Positions 60,117 through 64,000 of a stretch of DNA of 64,000 bases are shown in pieces. Below the pieces are notes generated by a model, which saw nothing but the letters and a program-made list of their open reading frames with translations, searched no databases and had not been told where the DNA came from. The stretch is from Candidatus Obscuribacterales bacterium (GTDB taxonomy: Bacteria; Cyanobacteriota; Vampirovibrionia; Obscuribacterales; Obscuribacteraceae). The stretch covers positions 2,170,001-2,234,000 of the forward strand of contig JAHBVO010000001.1 in assembly GCA_019637435.1 (NCBI GenBank). The letters run 5' to 3'. The position numbers and the translations under genes were made by a program. How positions within the stretch are numbered: position 1 is the stretch's first letter; each line of letters opens with the position of its first letter.

Positions 60117-61511
60117 GTGACATCTGAACCGACCAACGAGGGCTCTAAAGACGCCCCAACAGGCTACGCCGCGGTCTTGCGCAACCCGCAGTTTATGTCG
60201 CTGTGGATTGCGCAAATCTTCTCTCAGTTTGCGGATCGGGCGGTTTTCGTTCTCTTCGTTGCCGTGTTGACGACGATTCAGCATTCGACGATTGCCGGTC
60301 ATTACGTTGGTGCTGCCCAGATTACGAGCTTCTTGTACGTAGCGTTCACTATACCAGCGATTATTTTGAGCCCGATTGCAGGTGTCTATGTCGACCGCTG
60401 GTCAAACAAGGCTGTTCTGGTCGGCTCCAACATCGCGCGCGGTGTTTTTGTCACGATGATTACTTTGTCGTTAGTGCAGAAGTCTCCGATGGCCGCGCTG
60501 TCGCTGGCATTTTTGCTGTCGATTGGCAGTCAGTTCTTCGCTCCTGCCGAAGCCGCCGCTATTCCTCGCTTAGTTAAAAAAGACGATTTGTACAGCGCTA
60601 ACTCGCTGTTTTTCACGACTATGATGATCGCGCTCGGGTTCGGATTTGCTGTGGGCGACCCAATCATCGCTTCAAGCGGAATTGGTAAGGCACCGTATGC
60701 AGTGGCGGCTGGATTTTTTATTGCCGCCATTTTGCTCTTATTCGTTCCCGACAGTAAAAAGAAGGTTGTTGTAGACGAAGACGAGAAGGAGCCGTGGTGG
60801 GAAGAATTGCGATTTGGTCTTGCATATATTGCGACCAGTCGAACTGTGTTCCGTGCGATCTTCAAAATCACCATTTTGTTCAGTACGATTATTACGCTTA
60901 ACATTATCGCGGTCGGGCTTGCTGAGCAGGTCTTGGACTTGAAACCCCAGCAATTCGGCTACATCGTAGCGGCCGCCGGACTGGGTATGGGTGTCGGTAA
61001 TGTACTGGTTGCGCAGTTCTGCACGCGCATGCGTCCCACCATTCTTGCCTATCGTGGATTCATTTGCCTTGGTCTGTTCATGAGCGTTTTGGGCACGCTC
61101 GGTTTTGTCAAAGACCATGCGCCTGCCGTATTGCATATCCCAAGTTTCACTTATCAAAACTCCTTGATAGCGGTTCCTTTATTGATCGCCATGCTGATTG
61201 GCGCTTCCTGTGCAATGGTTGCGGTGCCGACGTATGCCGCTCTCCAAGCTGCCGTCCCCGAGGACCTGCGCGGCAAAGTTTTTGGTGCTCAAAACACGGC
61301 CATGTCTTTTGCGTCTACAATTCCGGTCGTTCTTGTCGGCGTGGCAGCAGATAACTTGCCGGGCGGGGTTTCGACGACGCTGTTCATGATCGGCTTACCG
61401 ACACTGTTTGCGGGTTGGCACTTCTTGCGTGACGAAATCAAGCACTATCAGCTCGAAGCCAAAGAAGCAGAGGAAACCGCGCACGCCCATTCCAACGCCG
61501 AGACCGGCTAA
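60117..61511 (+). CDS. MFS transporter, DHA3-type
   Basis: 464-residue major facilitator with about 12 helices. GTG start at 60117. The beginning FMSLWIAQIFSQFADRAVFV and the loop 2-3 motif SPIAGVYVDRWSNKAVLVGS are typical of the DHA3 group (macrolide/enterobactin exporter-like). A cytoplasmic loop mid-protein (KKKVVVDEDEKEPWWEELRF) separates the two halves, and VPEDLRGKVFGAQNTAMSFA matches the conserved late loop. Substrate unknown. It appears to be a single gene between the lpxA terminator and the glycosyltransferase. Confidence 0.88.
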   Translation: MTSEPTNEGSKDAPTGYAAVLRNPQFMSLWIAQIFSQFADRAVFVLFVAVLTTIQHSTIAGHYVGAAQITSFLYVAFTIPAIILSPIAGVYVDRWSNKAVLVGSNIARGVFVTMITLSLVQKSPMAALSLAFLLSIGSQFFAPAEAAAIPRLVKKDDLYSANSLFFTTMMIALGFGFAVGDPIIASSGIGKAPYAVAAGFFIAAILLLFVPDSKKKVVVDEDEKEPWWEELRFGLAYIATSRTVFRAIFKITILFSTIITLNIIAVGLAEQVLDLKPQQFGYIVAAAGLGMGVGNVLVAQFCTRMRPTILAYRGFICLGLFMSVLGTLGFVKDHAPAVLHIPSFTYQNSLIAVPLLIAMLIGASCAMVAVPTYAALQAAVPEDLRGKVFGAQNTAMSFASTIPVVLVGVAADNLPGGVSTTLFMIGLPTLFAGWHFLRDEIKHYQLEAKEAEETAHAHSNAETG

Positions 61512-61775
61512 AACGTGCTGCGGAACGTTTTCGGATTCGGCGACTTGGATTGCACACCGTACCGGAGTGAAGTTTAAATTCTTAAATGGGTTTAAATTTA
61601 GGGACCAGCTGAACATTTCGACGCGGTTTCAGATGCCGGGCTGATCTCAAGACATTGTTAAGGCTGAGCGCGAAACCCTTAATGGTGCTTAAGATCTGAA
61701 AATGTATTGGTTTTAAAGCGGCATCTGTCTTTACACTATATAGGCGTGGGATAGTCCCTGTTTGCTTCGGTCATT

Positions 61776-63152
61776 ATGCGAAATAGAATCATCTTAATAA
61801 CACTGGCTGTGCTCATCTGGGCAGGTTTGAAGACAATCGACAACCTGGTCACCGGACCGGAGTTGCTCTTCCTGCTTGCTGGTCTTGTAGTGATGATGAT
61901 CAGCCACAGCGTGTGGCTTTTCGGCGCTCAGGACGAATGGCAGAAGAAAGCTCGCAGGTATGTGCGCACGACAGTGCGAAAGCAGTATCCGCGGGTCCGT
62001 AAGCTGCTGAAAAACAAAACCCGCGTTGAAGACGGTGATTGGCACCCGTGGGTGGACATTTTCATATCGGCTAAGAACGAAGGTCGGGTCATCGGAAATA
62101 CCGTGAAGCGGATGTTCGAGATTGATTATGACCAGTTTTACCTCTGGGTTATTGACGATATGTCGGACGATGACATGCCTGAGGTCCTGAATGAATTGCG
62201 GAAGCAATACCCGAGGTTGCGTGTGGTCACTCGTCCTCCGGGCTCGTTCCCGGGGAAATCGGCGGCTTTGAATGACGCTCTTGCTCTTTCGAGGGGCGAG
62301 GTAGTCGCCGTATTCGATGCTGATGCGTATGTTGAACCGGACTTCTTCAAGAAAGTATTGCCTACCCTTGCTCCCGAGCATGTTGGAGCCGTACAGGCTC
62401 AAAAACGGATTTTCGAACGGCAAACCGAGGCTCTACCTCGATTCCAGGACGCCGAGTACGCGCTCGACACTTACTTCCAGGTCGGACGAGATTTAATTGG
62501 TGGAGCAGTTGAATTGCGTGGAAACGGTCAGCTGATCAAACGCAACGCGCTCATCGACGTAAATGGCTGGAACAACAAATCAATCACTGACGACCTCGAC
62601 CTGAGTATGCGTCTGTTGATCAACAACTGGGATATTCGATTCTGTCCGCAGGCAGCGGTTTGGGAAGAAGGTGTGACGACCGTCAAGGCTTTGATGCGTC
62701 AGCGTCGCAGGTGGGCTGAGGGCAGCATAAGACGCTACCTCGATTACATTTTCCCTTTGAATTCGCCTACCAGATTGTCTCTAGTCGAGAGGCTGGATAC
62801 CCTGGTGTTCACTGTTTATTTCCTGGTACCAGCAGTGGTGTTTCTGGAATTCTCTAATAACGTTATTCGATTCATGACCGGAACCCAGACCTACGGCAGC
62901 TTTCTTGCCCTGGGCTATTTCTTTGTGCTTTGGGTTAGTCAAATCAACTTCTTCATTGCCGTTCGTCTATATAGAGGAATGCCGCCGGTTAAAGCGTTTT
63001 TCCACACAATAGCCGTGACGGCTTATGTCTACGCGCACTGGGTGCCGTGCATCCTGGCGTCGTTCAGTCAGATTCTGTTCGGTAAGCAGGTATCGACCTG
63101 GCATAGAACTGCGCATCATGGTCATGCAGACGAAATAGAAGTTGCTGCCTAG
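61776..63152 (+). CDS. Membrane family 2 glycosyltransferase (cellulose-synthase-like/NAG transferase type)
   Basis: 458 residues. Two N-terminal hydrophobic segments are followed by a GT2 domain: VDIFISAKNEGRVIGNTVKR, LWVIDDMSDDDMPEVL, VVAVFDADAYVEPDFFKK (DxD), then ITDDLDLSMRLLI (catalytic acidic motif) and MRQRRRWAEGSIRRY (QxxRW type). Three or four C-terminal helices follow. This layout polymerises or transfers sugars across the inner membrane, for example poly-N-acetylglucosamine or glucan. The 264 bases upstream contain no gene. Confidence 0.9.
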   Translation: MRNRIILITLAVLIWAGLKTIDNLVTGPELLFLLAGLVVMMISHSVWLFGAQDEWQKKARRYVRTTVRKQYPRVRKLLKNKTRVEDGDWHPWVDIFISAKNEGRVIGNTVKRMFEIDYDQFYLWVIDDMSDDDMPEVLNELRKQYPRLRVVTRPPGSFPGKSAALNDALALSRGEVVAVFDADAYVEPDFFKKVLPTLAPEHVGAVQAQKRIFERQTEALPRFQDAEYALDTYFQVGRDLIGGAVELRGNGQLIKRNALIDVNGWNNKSITDDLDLSMRLLINNWDIRFCPQAAVWEEGVTTVKALMRQRRRWAEGSIRRYLDYIFPLNSPTRLSLVERLDTLVFTVYFLVPAVVFLEFSNNVIRFMTGTQTYGSFLALGYFFVLWVSQINFFIAVRLYRGMPPVKAFFHTIAVTAYVYAHWVPCILASFSQILFGKQVSTWHRTAHHGHADEIEVAA

Positions 63153-63980
63153 TTCAGGGATTTGTTAATAACGTATTTGCAAACCTAAACTTGCAGGGTC
63201 TTCGGTTGTTCAACCCGATTAGTGGTGGCACGTCCGATGCCATTACAGATGGTGTGGCAAAGAGATTTGTAATTTACGAATCCGCATCATCTGCGGTATC
63301 AACTGCTGTCTTAAGTAGTGGTGTCACTGCGGCTTCGCGGGTGGTATCACTTTTAATTGTCGATCGTGTCCAGGCTTGCCAAGCGTAGCAAGGTTTGTCT
63401 TGAAGCAGGACGAACTTGATATCTGTTTCGAAAATCTCTCAAGCGGAGGTTTCTCTGTTGAAAACTTCTTGTCAGGAGGTCTGTCCTGCTTTTGAGCCTT
63501 TGGTTTTTGACGACTTCGTTACAAGAGTTCGGATCGGGAAAAATTTGCAAGGTTTGGCTGCCAAGCGTTTAAAACGCACACAGGGAAGGGGCTCAGAATG
63601 TTTTGGAGTTGCGGATAATATTGCCGGCTGATTAATTTTCAAAATTCTTTTTTGTGAGTTTTCGCGATAAATCGGAATACTTGGCATCACCCGTGGAGTC
63701 ATGAAAAGGCCGACTGTATCACTACTATGACATCCGAAAGTATCTCAGTGTGCCGCCTTGCGGACATACCACTTTGAAAGTGCATCCGAGCAAACAAACT
63801 TTTTACATGCCCGCGAAATGCTTAAATGGCAGCATTGATGAGGATTCCTGCGACATATTCGCAAAATTCAAAATAGTGAATATGGACCTATAGAAGAAAA
63901 TGGGTACAATTGTTGGGTCCGGGACTGAAAGGTTCCAGCGGAAAGTTGGTCAATCCTTTACTAGATAGATGGAGAAGTGC
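63153..63980. other. 830-base stretch without a supported gene
   Basis: Several short frames exist on both strands but none has a ribosome-binding site or recognisable product. A short palindrome CACTTTGAAAGTG lies at 63770-63782. No tRNA cloverleaf or terminator was recognised. The region probably carries the promoter and 5' UTR of the gene at 63981. Confidence 0.4.
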
Positions 63981-64000
63981 ATGTTCAAGAAGATCGCGTC
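63981..64000 (+). CDS. Start of a gene running off the window
   Basis: ATG with GGAGAAG five bases upstream, then codons MFKKIA. The Lys-Lys start is compatible with a signal peptide, but nothing more can be said. Confidence 0.45.

Noticed and set aside
63191..63702. Short frames on both strands in the region after the glycosyltransferase
   Set aside because: No ribosome-binding site, poor composition and mutual overlap; region left as non-coding.
63889..63960. Possible structured RNA before the last gene
   Set aside because: Local G-rich pairing was considered, but no cloverleaf or known riboswitch core was found.

Overview
The window looks like a Gram-negative bacterium of moderate GC content. 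It has fabZ-lpxA for lipid A, a TolC/RND/membrane-fusion efflux operon, several lipoproteins, a Tat substrate, Ser/Thr kinases with an N-terminal zinc ribbon, hybrid phosphorelay proteins and many small exported proteins of unknown function. My best guess is a non-photosynthetic relative of Cyanobacteria (Vampirovibrionia/Melainabacteria, Obscuribacterales type). That is an inference from gene style, not a demonstrated placement. No rRNA, tRNA, insertion sequence, phage gene or CRISPR array was seen.

Layout. 0-9 kb: the 5' part of a CPA1 antiporter (minus), then a four-gene efflux operon (outer membrane factor, RND pump, adaptor, small exported protein) and a putative zincin. 9-14 kb: a receiver/degenerate HTH/Ser-Thr kinase fusion followed by a large PAS-PAS-GAF hybrid histidine kinase with two receivers and an Hpt domain. 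14-20 kb: SulP transporter with a DUF2188 gene lacking a normal start codon, an APH-like protein, a broken helical-repeat gene, DUF2939-like and NERD proteins. 20-21.6 kb: rsgA with a long, probably structured leader.

21.6-29.3 kb is the most coherent system: a sulfide/persulfide module comparable in content to the staphylococcal cst locus. It holds a CoA-disulfide reductase-rhodanese fusion, an ArsR-family regulator, a YgaP-like membrane rhodanese, a TauE/SafE exporter, a CstB-like persulfide dioxygenase-rhodanese fusion and a sulfide:quinone oxidoreductase. Three promoters carry the same 23-bp element between the -35 and -10 boxes: the reductase, the ygaP operon, and an alpha/beta hydrolase not known for sulfur metabolism. 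This defines a candidate local regulon for the ArsR protein.

29-45 kb: exported hypotheticals, a nucleotidyltransferase-like protein, a protein with three pilus-secretin N-terminal (T2SS-T3SS_pil_N-like) domains plus TPRs, a DUF3142 lipoprotein operon, an OmpR regulator divergent from a histidine kinase, a methyltransferase without a normal start codon, a disordered repeat protein, an Hpt-REC-REC-GGDEF protein and a CheY-like receiver. 45-54.5 kb: a Ser/Thr kinase with an extracytoplasmic domain, DUF3592, a 1000-residue VIT-domain membrane protein, a zinc-ribbon protein and exported proteins. 54.5-64 kb: tryptophan 2,3-dioxygenase with a Tat-exported metallophosphoesterase, a TPR protein, folE, fabZ-lpxA, an MFS transporter, a family 2 glycosyltransferase and the first codons of another gene.
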